From: Parvibaculum sp. | GTDB lineage: Bacteria > Pseudomonadota > Alphaproteobacteria > Parvibaculales > Parvibaculaceae | Assembly (NCBI RefSeq): GCF_030651915.1 | Contig: NZ_JAUSBV010000010.1 | Span: 248,001 to 312,000, forward strand | Direction of reading: 5' to 3' | Length of the DNA stretch: 64,000 bases | Part shown: in pieces, positions 1-8,205 of the stretch | How the letters are laid out: each line of letters starts with the position of its first letter | How positions within the stretch are numbered: the stretch's first letter is position 1 | Position numbers and translations under genes: made by a program | The notes under the pieces: model-generated | What the model was told of the DNA's origin: nothing | Databases searched by the model: none | What the model saw: the letters and a program-made list of their open reading frames with translations, nothing else

Positions 1-35
1 AGGCTGCGCGGCGTTGGAACGAGGCGATTGTCCAT
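1..35 (-). CDS. Possible start of an unidentified gene, cut by the left edge
   Basis: Reading leftward on the minus strand there is an ATG at 35 with GGAG about seven bases upstream, in frame to the window edge (eleven codons, beginning MDNRLVPTPR). It would follow the cfa-type gene in the same direction at a gap of about 43 bases, so it could be the next gene of the same transcript. Too little is visible to assign a family, and the frame may not stay open beyond the edge. Confidence 0.25.
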   Translation of the reverse strand, partial: MDNRLVPTPRS

Positions 36-78
36 GAAGAGCTCCAGACCGGTGAGGTCTGCAGTCTAACAGCAGGCG

Positions 79-1371
79 TCAGGGTCGTGCGAGTGTCACC
101 TGCGTCACATCGATATTGCCGGAACGGAAACCCGCTTCGCAATATGCGAGGTAATATTCCCACATGCGGCGGAAGCGTTCATCGAATCCTTGGTGCTGTA
201 TTTCGGGCCATGCCGCACGGAAACGTTCGCGCCACTGGCGCAGCGTTTCGGCATAGTCGAGGCCGAATTCGAGATTGCCTGCCCAGGTCAGACCGGCGCG
301 TTGGACCTGCTGCTTCAGCACCGAAGGCGAGGGCAGCATGCCACCTGGAAAAATGTAGCGCTGAATGAAGTCCGCACGTTTCCGGTATGCTGCAAAGGAA
401 CGGTCGGCGATGGTAATGATTTGCAGGCCGGCCTGTCCACCGGGTTTCAGGCAGTTGCGTATCTTGTCGAAATAAGCTGGCCAGTATTCTTCACCAACCG
501 CTTCGAACATTTCGATCGAGGCAATGCGGTCGAAGCGCTCGTCGACGTCGCGATAGTCCTGATAGCGGATGTCGACCCGGTCGCTGAGGCCCTTCTGCTT
601 CATGCGGTCGCGGGCGAAGGCGAGCTGCTCCTTGCTGATGGTGATGCCGGTTACACGGCACCCGATTTCGCCCGCCGCATATTCGGCGAAGCCGCCCCAG
701 CCGCTACCGATCTCAAGCAGGTGGTGTTCGGGCCTGAGGTCGATGCGTTCTGCCAGCGAGCGGTACTTGTTGATCTGTGCCGACGATAAATCCTGTTCCT
801 TGTGCGCGAAGCGCGCCGAGGAATAGGTCATGGTCGGGTCGAGCCAGCGACGGTAGAAGCTATTGCCGAGATCGTAGTGATACTCGATGTTGCGCTTCGA
901 GCCGCTTTTTGAGTTGCGCCGCAGCATGTGCCCCAACCGCGCGACGAAGCGAAAGACCGGGTTGCCGGTCAGCTTTTCCTGCAACGCATCGGCGTTGCCC
1001 AGAAAAAACTCCAGAAAGGCCGTCACATTGGGGCTGTCCCACATGCCGTCGAGAAAGGCTTCGGCGGCGCCGAGATCGCCGCTTGCAAAGAAGCGCCGGG
1101 CGAGACCGAAATCGCGGATCAGCATTACGGCGTCGCTGCCCGGTTCGGTGCCCTTAAAGCGCAACTGGCGCCCGTCTGGCAGGATGACGGTTAGCGAACC
1201 GCGTCTGACGCGCAACAACAAACGGAAAGCGAGCCGGGCGAGGCGCGGGATACCGACGAGCGCAGCCAAATCAGCGGCATTGACATCGATCGGCGCCTGC
1301 TGCGCAGTGAACGCTGCATCCACGGGCGTCTCATGCGCGCCGTTGCGGGTGACAAGTGGCGAGTGCTGCAT
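79..1371 (-). CDS. cfa: Cyclopropane-fatty-acyl-phospholipid synthase family methyltransferase
   Basis: SAM-dependent methyltransferase of the CFA/mycolic acid synthase family, which adds a methylene group across the double bond of membrane phospholipid acyl chains. The class I SAM-binding motif LLEIGSGWGGFAEYAA and the family segment YHYDLGNSFYRRWLDPTMTYS are both present, with the C-terminal half typical of CMAS proteins. The track opens the frame at 1515, but that ATG directly follows the T-tract of the tRNA-Asn terminator. The internal ATG at 1371 (MQHSPLVTRNG) has a strong GGAGGAGGG ribosome site about eleven bases upstream, giving 430 residues, and is preferred. It is transcribed away from tRNA-Asn and may share readthrough from it. 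Substrate (cyclopropane or other branched product) cannot be told from sequence. Confidence 0.9.
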   Translation of the reverse strand: MQHSPLVTRNGAHETPVDAAFTAQQAPIDVNAADLAALVGIPRLARLAFRLLLRVRRGSLTVILPDGRQLRFKGTEPGSDAVMLIRDFGLARRFFASGDLGAAEAFLDGMWDSPNVTAFLEFFLGNADALQEKLTGNPVFRFVARLGHMLRRNSKSGSKRNIEYHYDLGNSFYRRWLDPTMTYSSARFAHKEQDLSSAQINKYRSLAERIDLRPEHHLLEIGSGWGGFAEYAAGEIGCRVTGITISKEQLAFARDRMKQKGLSDRVDIRYQDYRDVDERFDRIASIEMFEAVGEEYWPAYFDKIRNCLKPGGQAGLQIITIADRSFAAYRKRADFIQRYIFPGGMLPSPSVLKQQVQRAGLTWAGNLEFGLDYAETLRQWRERFRAAWPEIQHQGFDERFRRMWEYYLAYCEAGFRSGNIDVTQVTLARP

Positions 1372-1516
1372 CGCTGCGAGTCCCTCCTCCGTTCTGCCGT
1401 TGCGGGCAGTATAGGCGAATACCGGTGAATGCCCAACGCTTCCCCGCCTCATATGGCTACGGGATGTGATGGCGCATGGTTCAGTTTCGAAAGGAGTTTT
1501 GTGCGGCGCGGCCATT

Positions 1517-1550
1517 AAAAAAGGCCGGCGGGCGGTGCGCTCGCGGCCTT
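1517..1550 (-). terminator. Rho-independent terminator behind tRNA-Asn
   Basis: On the minus strand the sequence AAGGCCG ... CGGCCTTTTTT forms a 7-bp outer stem with a GC-rich interior and a run of six T. It lies about 20 bases after the 3' end of tRNA-Asn, so it should end the tRNA transcript. It also argues against the long cfa start at 1515. Confidence 0.7.
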
Positions 1551-1570
1551 CTCATATACGGTCTCGAAGG

Positions 1571-1645
1571 TGGCTCCCCGGGCCGGATTCGAACCAGCGA
1601 CCAATCGGTTAACAGCCGATTGCTCTACCACTGAGCTACCGGGGA
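1571..1645 (-). tRNA. tRNA-Asn (anticodon GTT)
   Basis: The minus strand folds as a full cloverleaf: acceptor TCCCCGG pairs with CCGGGGA, the D arm contains AGCTCAGTGGTAGAGC, the anticodon loop is CTGTTAA with anticodon GTT, and the T arm contains GGTTCGAATCC. The discriminator is G and the CCA end is encoded. It is 75 nt with CCA. A terminator follows directly. Confidence 0.97.
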
Positions 1646-1696
1646 TCACATCGAAATGGCCCCGGATGGAGCCGCCGATGAGCGGTGCATATAGCA

Positions 1697-1728
1697 AAGA
1701 CATTTGCCTCACGCCAGCCAAATGTCTT
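1697..1728. repeat. Perfect 10-bp inverted repeat upstream of tRNA-Asn
   Basis: AAGACATTTG and CAAATGTCTT are exact inverse copies separated by 12 bases. The element sits about 50 bases upstream of tRNA-Asn (minus strand) and 90 bases upstream of the small membrane-protein gene (plus strand). On the minus strand it is followed after three bases by TATATG, a possible -10 box for the tRNA. It could be an operator or an RNA hairpin; no binding protein can be named. Confidence 0.5.
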
Positions 1729-1816
1729 GTTCCTGCCACCTTTTCCCCTTATCTGCCCACAGGGGCCGGACAACCGATGGGGCCCCTCGCAAATCTTTCG
1801 GAGTGAGCAATCTGTC

Positions 1817-2092
1817 ATGGCGGCTGTGCGTCTCGGCAACAGGAAGTTCAATGTGCCGGGTACCCCCATCATTCGTGTCGTTGTGGGTATGGTGCTGATC
1901 ATCGGCGGCATGTTCGGCTTCCTGCCGGTGCTGGGCTTCTGGATGTTGCCTCTCGGTGTTGTCGTGCTTTCGGTTGACATCCACCCGGTCCGCCGTTTCA
2001 GACGACGCGTTGAGGTCTGGTGGGGTCGGCGGCGGCAGCGCAAGCGGGACCAGCGCCGGGCTACGGTGTCGTCCTCAGTCGATCCCAAGTGA
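1817..2092 (+). CDS. Small membrane protein, PGPGW-like
   Basis: A 91-residue protein with two closely spaced hydrophobic segments (about residues 14-29 and 31-46) joined by FGFLPVLGFWMLPLG, followed by a strongly basic tail (VRRFRRRVEVWWGRRRQRKR). The arrangement resembles putative transmembrane PGPGW proteins, which have no established function. The track starts at 1685, but ATG 1817 (MAAVRLGNRK) has CGGAG upstream and gives the family-size protein. Its 3' end overlaps the 3' end of the convergent deacetylase gene by 18 bases, so no terminator lies between them. Confidence 0.7.
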   Translation: MAAVRLGNRKFNVPGTPIIRVVVGMVLIIGGMFGFLPVLGFWMLPLGVVVLSVDIHPVRRFRRRVEVWWGRRRQRKRDQRRATVSSSVDPK

Positions 2093-3148
2093 TCGAATCG
2101 GCCGAGCGAATGCGAAGGGCAGTCCGCTCAGCAACGCTTCCAGCATGCGCCGGTCCTGATATTCGCCATTGAGAGAGAGGCGCGGCAGGCGGCTGAGCCG
2201 CCGCGCATGTTCGGGTTTGATGAGTCCCTTGCGCGTTGTTGTCGCCGAAAGGAAGCCCAGCGCTTCTGCGCGGGCGAAGTCGGCCTCGCCGGCGGAAGTC
2301 GGATCGCCATATGGATAGGAGAAATGGCGCGGGCGGTATCCGAGCTCGGATTCCATGCGCGTCAGGCCTTGTTCAATGTCCGCCCGTCCCCGCGCGTCGG
2401 GAAGGCCGGCCTGTGCGAAATGCTCGGCTGTATGCGCCTCGATGCTCGCCAGCGGGTGCGCGGCGAGCATCCGCACTTCGTCCCAGCTCATTGCCAGTTC
2501 GCGCGTCAGCGCCTGCAGGTCCAGTCCGTGTTCGGCGGCGAGGCGCCGCACTTCGGCGCGTAGCAGGTCTTCCGGCAAGGCACGCAAGGCCCAGTAGAAC
2601 TTGTTCCATGCAGCATGTTTCTCGAAACCGTCGCGCGTGAACATCGCGATCTCGCCGTCCGGCAGCATCACGCGCACAGCAATGGACGACGCGATGATGC
2701 GCTCGAGCGCGACCCACCAGATTTCGGCTGTTCCGTCCGGCAAGCCAGTCGTCAGATAGACCGTGAACGGAACGCTGTGGCGCTCGAAAACGGGCAGGGC
2801 GTCGGTGAGGTTATCGCGATAGCCGTCATCGAGCGTGAAAACAGCGAAACGTTCCGAGACATCGCCCTCTTTGAGACGCGTCACCGCTTCGTCGAGGCTC
2901 AGACAGACATAGCCGCGCTCGCGGACAAGGCGGATCGTTTCATCCAGGAAGCCGGGGGTGATTTCGAGCAGCCGATTGGGGGCGAAGTCAGTGTCGTCCG
3001 GTTCGCGCACGCGATGGAGCATGAAGATGACACCGATCCCGGCCAGTGACAGTGGAGCAAGGCGAACGGCGCCGCTGGCATGCAGAGCCAGCAGCGCCCG
3101 GCCCATGGCCATCGGTTTTCGATATGTCCCTAATTCCAAAGTGGTCAT
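2075..3148 (-). CDS. Polysaccharide deacetylase family protein
   Basis: NodB-homology carbohydrate esterase (CE4) protein of 357 residues that would remove N- or O-acetyl groups from a polysaccharide or its precursor. The metal-binding Asp pair is visible in FTLDDGYRDN (about residues 104-113), and later motifs include IEAHTAEHF and FSYPYGDP. An N-terminal hydrophobic stretch (about 29-44, LAPLSLAGIGVIFMLHRV) is probably the first strand of the fold rather than a signal peptide. The start is uncertain: ATG 3178 lacks a ribosome site, ATG 3148 has CCAGG just upstream, and 3112 is also possible. It lies divergent from the acyltransferase at 3323 and opens the exopolysaccharide block, which suggests it modifies that polymer. 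Confidence 0.8.
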   Translation of the reverse strand: MTTLELGTYRKPMAMGRALLALHASGAVRLAPLSLAGIGVIFMLHRVREPDDTDFAPNRLLEITPGFLDETIRLVRERGYVCLSLDEAVTRLKEGDVSERFAVFTLDDGYRDNLTDALPVFERHSVPFTVYLTTGLPDGTAEIWWVALERIIASSIAVRVMLPDGEIAMFTRDGFEKHAAWNKFYWALRALPEDLLRAEVRRLAAEHGLDLQALTRELAMSWDEVRMLAAHPLASIEAHTAEHFAQAGLPDARGRADIEQGLTRMESELGYRPRHFSYPYGDPTSAGEADFARAEALGFLSATTTRKGLIKPEHARRLSRLPRLSLNGEYQDRRMLEALLSGLPFAFARPIRSLGID

Positions 3149-3322
3149 TCCTGGAGCCTGAGAGAGCGCGGGTTGCATTCTGGCGCGAAAAGGTTAACGC
3201 GATTCCACTTTGCACGGGCCTTGCAGATAGATCGGCAAGGCAGGGATGTGCGTCCGAAATCGAGAAAAATCACGCCACTTGCTGACCGGAAAGACCAAGA
3301 CCAGCGTGGCGAGGCCCCCCCA

Positions 3323-4597
3323 ATGACGCCGCTGACCCGACCCATTGCCGATAAAGCCGGCATTGCGACGATGCCGGAGACCGAAACACACGAATCCGCC
3401 CGGATTCTGGCCGGTCCGTGGACCGAAAACGCCGCCGTCGGTCCCGATGTGCTGCTTTCGGTTCATGAAGATTTCGAGCCCCTGAAGGCCGTTTGGCAGC
3501 AACTGGAGCAGACGGGCGACTGCACGCCCTTTCAGACCTATGCCTGGCTGACGGCATGGCAGCGCCATATCGGGACAAATCAGGGCGTCCGGCCGACGAT
3601 TGTCGTTGGTTGGGACAGTGCGGGTGGGGCGTTGTTCATCCTGCCGCTGGCTGTCCGGAGCGGCTTCTTCTGCAATCGCCTGTCGTGGCTCGGCGGCGAT
3701 CTTTGCGACTATCAGGGGCCCCTTCTCTCGAAAAACTTCCAGAAATGCGTCGGCTCCGATCGGTTTCCGGCGCTATGGGCGCAGATACGTGGGCTGCTGC
3801 CCGTCCATCATGTCGTGGCGCTGGACCGGATGCCGGAGCAAGTCGGCGCGCAACCCAATCCGTTCATGGCGCTGGCCGGAAATCGCCCTCACGCCTGTTT
3901 CGCCCACAAGACGATGCTCAAATCCGACTGGAACAGCTACTACGGCGAAAAGCGTTCGTCGGCGAGCCGGAAGCGTGACAAGCAGAAGCGCCGCAAGACC
4001 GAAGAGTTCGGTGCTGTGTCGCTGGTGACGCCGCAAACGGCGACAGAACGATTGCGCGCGCTTGACGTGTTGATGGCGCAGAAGGCCGTGGCGTTTGCCC
4101 GCATGGGCGTTGCCAATCTCTTCGACAAGCCCGGCTACCGGGACTTCTATCGCGATCTGGCGACCAGTGCCGATGCGGGCGACATGGTTCACATTTGCTA
4201 TCTCGACGTCGGCGGCACCATTGCGGCGGCGAACTGGGGCGTCAGCTTTGGCGGGCGCTATTCCTATGTGCTTGCCAGTTATGACGAAACAACCGAAGCG
4301 GCCAAATACGGTCCCGGCGTGATTCAGCTCATGGAATTGATGGCCCATGCGACGGCCACTGGTCACAGCGAGTTTGACTTCACGATTGGTGACGAGGCCT
4401 ACAAGGAGCAGTGGTGTGAGGTCGAAATTCGCCTCCACGACCATTTTGAACCCAACAACCTGATCGGCTGGTTCGGTGTCGTGCCTGAAATCGCCCATGC
4501 CTTCGCTAAACGTTTCATCAAGCAGAGCCCGCTACTTTGGCACTGGTTTACCCGGTTACGCGCCGCTGCTGCCTCCTTGCGGGCTGCCGGGGCCTGA
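3323..4597 (+). CDS. FemAB/BioF2-like GNAT acyltransferase (CelD/BcsL type)
   Basis: A 424-residue protein of the GNAT fold class found in polysaccharide loci (Acetyltransf_6, also called BioF2-like or CelD/BcsL). The N-terminal half has the usual LKAVWQQLEQTGDCTPFQTY entry region; the C-terminal half has the acyltransferase core with ASYDETTEAAKYGPGVIQL and FDFTIGDEAYKEQW, where the acceptor- and donor-binding segments lie. Start at 3323 has GAGG eight bases upstream; the upstream 50 codons of the track ORF are poorly supported. It is the first of four same-strand genes (acyltransferase, flippase, acyltransferase, cupin). It probably acylates a sugar or lipid-linked intermediate; the substrate is unknown. 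Confidence 0.75.
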   Translation: MTPLTRPIADKAGIATMPETETHESARILAGPWTENAAVGPDVLLSVHEDFEPLKAVWQQLEQTGDCTPFQTYAWLTAWQRHIGTNQGVRPTIVVGWDSAGGALFILPLAVRSGFFCNRLSWLGGDLCDYQGPLLSKNFQKCVGSDRFPALWAQIRGLLPVHHVVALDRMPEQVGAQPNPFMALAGNRPHACFAHKTMLKSDWNSYYGEKRSSASRKRDKQKRRKTEEFGAVSLVTPQTATERLRALDVLMAQKAVAFARMGVANLFDKPGYRDFYRDLATSADAGDMVHICYLDVGGTIAAANWGVSFGGRYSYVLASYDETTEAAKYGPGVIQLMELMAHATATGHSEFDFTIGDEAYKEQWCEVEIRLHDHFEPNNLIGWFGVVPEIAHAFAKRFIKQSPLLWHWFTRLRAAAASLRAAGA

Positions 4598-4608
4598 GGG
4601 CTTGCTTA

Positions 4609-5988
4609 ATGAGTGTTAACGCGTTTCCGCAACCGCTGAGGCGGATCGGCGAGACCATCGCCGCGAGGCTTGGCGACGGCCATCTTGCCGGCGTCGTGCG
4701 CGGTGCTGCGTTCGTGATGGGTATTCGCGTCGCCGGCGCGGCGATCGCCCTTCTCAGTCAGGTGCTGCTGGCGCGTTGGATGGGCGTCTATGAGTATGGC
4801 GTTTTTGCCTATGTCTGGGTCTGGGTGATCATACTCGGCATTATCGTGCCGATGGGATTCGGTACCTCGGTGCTGCGCTTCGTGCCCGAATACCGCGCCA
4901 AGGCGAAATGGCACCGCCTGTCCGGCATGCTGTCGGCATCGTTTTATATCGTTCTGGCGTTTGGCGTTGTGACCGCGCTTGTTGGTATCGGTATCCTCTG
5001 GGCGGTGCGCGACCATATCGAAAGCTTCTACGTGCTGCCTTTGGTTGTCGGATTGCTATGCGTGCCGGCCTTTGCCTTGATGGACTGGCAGGAGGGGGCG
5101 GCGCGCGCTTTCGGCTGGGTCAACCTGGCTTATATCCCGGCCTACGTCATTCGGCCGCTCGCCATCGTTGCTTTCGCCGGCGGAATTCTTCTGTTCTCCG
5201 GAACGCCGACGGGACTGCAGGTGACGATGGGTGCGCTGGCAGCGACTGTGCTGACGCTGATTGGTCAGCGCGTGATGCTGACGCGCCGCGTCGCACAAAC
5301 GATGCCACGCGCCAAACCTGTCTTTCATGTCCGGCACTGGGTTGCGATCTCGGCGCCGCTGGTGCTGGTCGAAGGACTGTTCCTCGTTCTTGTCAACACC
5401 GACGTCCTGCTGCTCGGGTATTTTGTTGATCCGGACGAGATCGGTATCTATTTCGCGGTCACGCGTATCGCCAATCTGATGGCCTTCATTTGCTTTGCAT
5501 TGTCGGCGCTGGCGGTACCGAAGTTCGCCGAACTCTATGCTGCCGGCAAGCACGATGAACTGCAGACCTTCATGCATGGTGTGATCCAATGGGTCTTCTG
5601 GCCGACGCTTGCGGCTGGCTTGTTCCTGCTGGCAATCGGCGAGTTCGCGCTCGGGCTCTTCGGTGACGGGTTTGCTGCCGGTTATTCGGTGTTATGGCTC
5701 CTGATGCTTGGATTCCTGGCGCGCGCGGCTACGGGGCCGATCGAATATCTGCTCAACATGACGGGCAATCAGAACGCAACCGCAATCGCCTATAGTTGTG
5801 CGGCGGTACTGAACGTGGCGCTCAATCTGATCCTTGTGCCGCGCTTCGGCCTGGAGGGGGCGGCTGCCTCGACGGCTATCTCCATTATTCTTGCCACCCT
5901 CTGGCTCGCCGTCATCGTGCGACGGCGGCTCGGTATCACGGCGTTCGTATTCGCCGGCTTTCGGATTCGCAAGTTGGCGGCCGTCTGA
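4609..5988 (+). CDS. Polysaccharide flippase (Wzx/MATE-like)
   Basis: Integral membrane protein of 459 residues with 12-14 hydrophobic segments, of the oligosaccharide flippase (RfbX/Wzx, MVF) superfamily. It begins with an amphipathic helix and then the family-like segment GAAFVMGIRVAGAAIALLSQVLLARWMGVYEYGVFAY. The last segments contain LNMTGNQNATAIAYSCAAVLNVALNLILVPRFGLEGAA, very typical for Wzx-like proteins. It would flip an undecaprenyl-linked repeat unit across the inner membrane. The start at 4609 is set by GAGGG eight bases upstream; it lies 11 bases after the preceding gene, so the two are probably co-transcribed. Confidence 0.85.
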   Translation: MSVNAFPQPLRRIGETIAARLGDGHLAGVVRGAAFVMGIRVAGAAIALLSQVLLARWMGVYEYGVFAYVWVWVIILGIIVPMGFGTSVLRFVPEYRAKAKWHRLSGMLSASFYIVLAFGVVTALVGIGILWAVRDHIESFYVLPLVVGLLCVPAFALMDWQEGAARAFGWVNLAYIPAYVIRPLAIVAFAGGILLFSGTPTGLQVTMGALAATVLTLIGQRVMLTRRVAQTMPRAKPVFHVRHWVAISAPLVLVEGLFLVLVNTDVLLLGYFVDPDEIGIYFAVTRIANLMAFICFALSALAVPKFAELYAAGKHDELQTFMHGVIQWVFWPTLAAGLFLLAIGEFALGLFGDGFAAGYSVLWLLMLGFLARAATGPIEYLLNMTGNQNATAIAYSCAAVLNVALNLILVPRFGLEGAAASTAISIILATLWLAVIVRRRLGITAFVFAGFRIRKLAAV

Positions 5989-6008
5989 AGGTCAGAACAG
6001 GAAAGCGC

Positions 6009-7301
6009 ATGACTGATATTCGCCGGCACACACTGTTTTCCGGACTCGGTTTTTCGCGCAGCGAAAACATCTTGCCGCTTTCCGTCGAGCGGTTGAGCCA
6101 TGCCGCGCGTTATGCCTATGACAGGCCGCCTTCCGCAGACATCGTGGTGCTGGAAAGCGCTGACGCGATGGGTCCCTATCTCGAAAACATCGACGAACTT
6201 GCGCAGGCGTCCGTCGACACCAACGTGCAGTTCGAGAGTGCAACCCTGGCGGCTTCGATGGAGCACCTGCAAGGCCGGGCCGCGGCGCAGGTCGCGCTGG
6301 TCTGGAGTGAACCTGGCCGCGACAACAGGCGAATGCTGCTTGGTGTTTTCCCCTTCAGAATTGTGCGGGGCCATTTTGGCCTGCCGGTCCCGGTCTGGTC
6401 GCTATGGGAGCACATCCACAGCTACACCGTCACACCATTGGTTCGGTCCGGACACGAGCGTCACGCTGTGCGGCGTTTCCTTGACTTTGCCGATCAATCC
6501 GGCGCGGCGCTGGTGCGCTTTCCACTGTTTGAAGTCGCGGGGGCCTTTGATACCGCGCTCGAAGAGGTGTTGCGGGAGCGAAAACGTGCGTGGCTCGAAA
6601 CCGATCGACATGAACGTGCCTTCCTGCGGTCCGATCTTGATGAAGACGCTTATCTGGCTGCGCATATCCGCAAGAAAAAGCGGAAGGAGTTTTCGCGATT
6701 GTGGAACCGGCTGGCCGAACAAGGTCAGCTCGCCTTTGTCGCGCATGATGGCGGCGCGGATCCAGTTGCCTGGGTGCAGCGGTTTCTGACCCTCGAGGCG
6801 GGGGGGTGGAAAGGCAGACGCGGTACGGCCATGAAGCTGCGTCGCAACGAGCGAGCGTGGTTCGAGACTATTTGTGCAGGCGCGCAGGCGCAGAAAAAAC
6901 TCATCTGCACTGAACTGACGCTGGACGGCCGACCGATCGCCATGCTGGCGAGCTTTCGCTCAGGCCCGGGCCTCTATACGTTCAAAATCGCCTTTGACGA
7001 AATCTATGGAAAGTATTCGCCCGGGACGTTGCTGATGCTGAAAGGCATCGGCGCGTTCCTGCGTGACGATCGGATCGAATGGGTCGATTCCTGCGCCATG
7101 CCTGGTCACCCGATGATCGATCATATCTGGGCGCAGCGTCGGACGATGCGCAGTGTAACCGTTTCGACGTGCCATCGCGCCAGCCCGGCGTTTCTGTCCT
7201 ACAGCGCCGCCATGACACGCTTCGCCGAACAAGCGCGGGAAAAGCTGCGTTTTCTCTACCGTCGAATTCGCAAGGAGATCGAGAATGACCAGGCTCATTG
7301 A
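6009..7301 (+). CDS. Second FemAB/BioF2-like GNAT acyltransferase
   Basis: A 430-residue protein of the same broad GNAT class as the gene at 3323 but clearly diverged from it. The core region carries FLRSDLDEDAYLAAHIRKKKRKEFSRLWNR, then FLTLEAGGWKGRRGTAM and SFRSGPGLYTFKIAFDEIYGKYSPGTLLML, matching the FemAB-like arrangement of donor and acceptor motifs, and IEWVDSCAMPGHPMIDHIW near the C-terminus. Start 6009 has AGGAAAG upstream. It follows the flippase by 20 bases and overlaps the cupin gene by 17 bases. Role inferred: acyl or aminoacyl modification of the exported polysaccharide. Confidence 0.72.
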   Translation: MTDIRRHTLFSGLGFSRSENILPLSVERLSHAARYAYDRPPSADIVVLESADAMGPYLENIDELAQASVDTNVQFESATLAASMEHLQGRAAAQVALVWSEPGRDNRRMLLGVFPFRIVRGHFGLPVPVWSLWEHIHSYTVTPLVRSGHERHAVRRFLDFADQSGAALVRFPLFEVAGAFDTALEEVLRERKRAWLETDRHERAFLRSDLDEDAYLAAHIRKKKRKEFSRLWNRLAEQGQLAFVAHDGGADPVAWVQRFLTLEAGGWKGRRGTAMKLRRNERAWFETICAGAQAQKKLICTELTLDGRPIAMLASFRSGPGLYTFKIAFDEIYGKYSPGTLLMLKGIGAFLRDDRIEWVDSCAMPGHPMIDHIWAQRRTMRSVTVSTCHRASPAFLSYSAAMTRFAEQAREKLRFLYRRIRKEIENDQAH

Positions 7302-8193
7302 AATCGAACCGGGCACCGTGTCATCGTCATTGCCGGAGGCGAGCTTCCGGATTTGCCACCATCTGGCCGATCATCCGTTGTTCCAACTCGATCGTCTGGC
7401 ACGTCTCGCAGCCTCGCTGCCCGCCGACCGGATCGAATTCAACGGTCCGGTGGAGCCGAACCAGGATCCGAATCGGACGCCGTCCAATGGCTTGACGCCC
7501 GAGGAAACGGTTCGGCGCATCGAGCATGCGAAGTCGTGGATGGTCATCAAAAACGCCGAGGGCGATCCGGAATACAAGGCATTGCTCGACGCCTGCCTTG
7601 ATCAGGCAGCCGAACAGACCGGGGGGCTGATGGGCGGTGCACTCGATCGGCAAGCCTTCATTTTTGTGACATCGCCGGGCAACGTGACGCCATTTCATTC
7701 GGATCCGGAGCAGAATTTCCTGCTGCAGATTCGTGGTTCCAAACGCATGTCGCTATTTGACCATCGCGACAGGGAGGTCGTCAGCGCTGAAGATTCGGAG
7801 CTTTTTCCCGGCAAGCATCGCAACCTGCCATATCGCGATGAGCTGGAGGCCAAGGCGACGCATCGGCAGATTGCGCCTGGCGAGGGCCTCTTCGTGCCGA
7901 TCTTCGATCCGCATTGGGTCAAGAACGGCGATGCAGTGTCGATTTCATTTTCGATTACCTGGCAGACGGAAGAAACGCGGCGGCTCGTGAGGCTTTCCTA
8001 TGTCAATGCAGTTCTGCGCAAATTTGGTTGGCCGCAAGCGCCTGCTGGCGCCAATATGGCTTGGGACTGGGTCAAGATCGCGGCCTATCAGGCGCTGCGT
8101 CCCATCTACGATGCGGTCAAGAAGCTGGTTGGTGACCGCCGAAGGGCGCTCGCCATTTTTCTGGGGCGCAAAGCGAGTGGCGCTGTGGCCTGA
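7285..8193 (+). CDS. JmjC-like cupin-domain protein (putative Fe(II)/2-oxoglutarate oxygenase)
   Basis: A 302-residue protein with a double-stranded beta-helix core of the cupin_8/JmjC-like class. The metal-binding pair HSD is at residues 138-140 (VTPFHSDPEQNFLLQIRG), and a distal His is at about 210 (FDPHWVKNGD), with SISFSITWQTEE forming the closing strands. These match an Fe(II)-dependent oxygenase active site. ATG 7285 has AGGAGA upstream and overlaps the preceding acyltransferase by 17 bases, so translation is probably coupled. Its place at the end of a polysaccharide operon suggests hydroxylation of a sugar, lipid or peptide substituent, but the substrate is not predictable. It converges on the Wzz/BY-kinase gene with a 12-base gap. 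Confidence 0.7.
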   Translation: MTRLIEIEPGTVSSSLPEASFRICHHLADHPLFQLDRLARLAASLPADRIEFNGPVEPNQDPNRTPSNGLTPEETVRRIEHAKSWMVIKNAEGDPEYKALLDACLDQAAEQTGGLMGGALDRQAFIFVTSPGNVTPFHSDPEQNFLLQIRGSKRMSLFDHRDREVVSAEDSELFPGKHRNLPYRDELEAKATHRQIAPGEGLFVPIFDPHWVKNGDAVSISFSITWQTEETRRLVRLSYVNAVLRKFGWPQAPAGANMAWDWVKIAAYQALRPIYDAVKKLVGDRRRALAIFLGRKASGAVA

Positions 8194-8205
8194 ATATTCG
8201 CTGGC

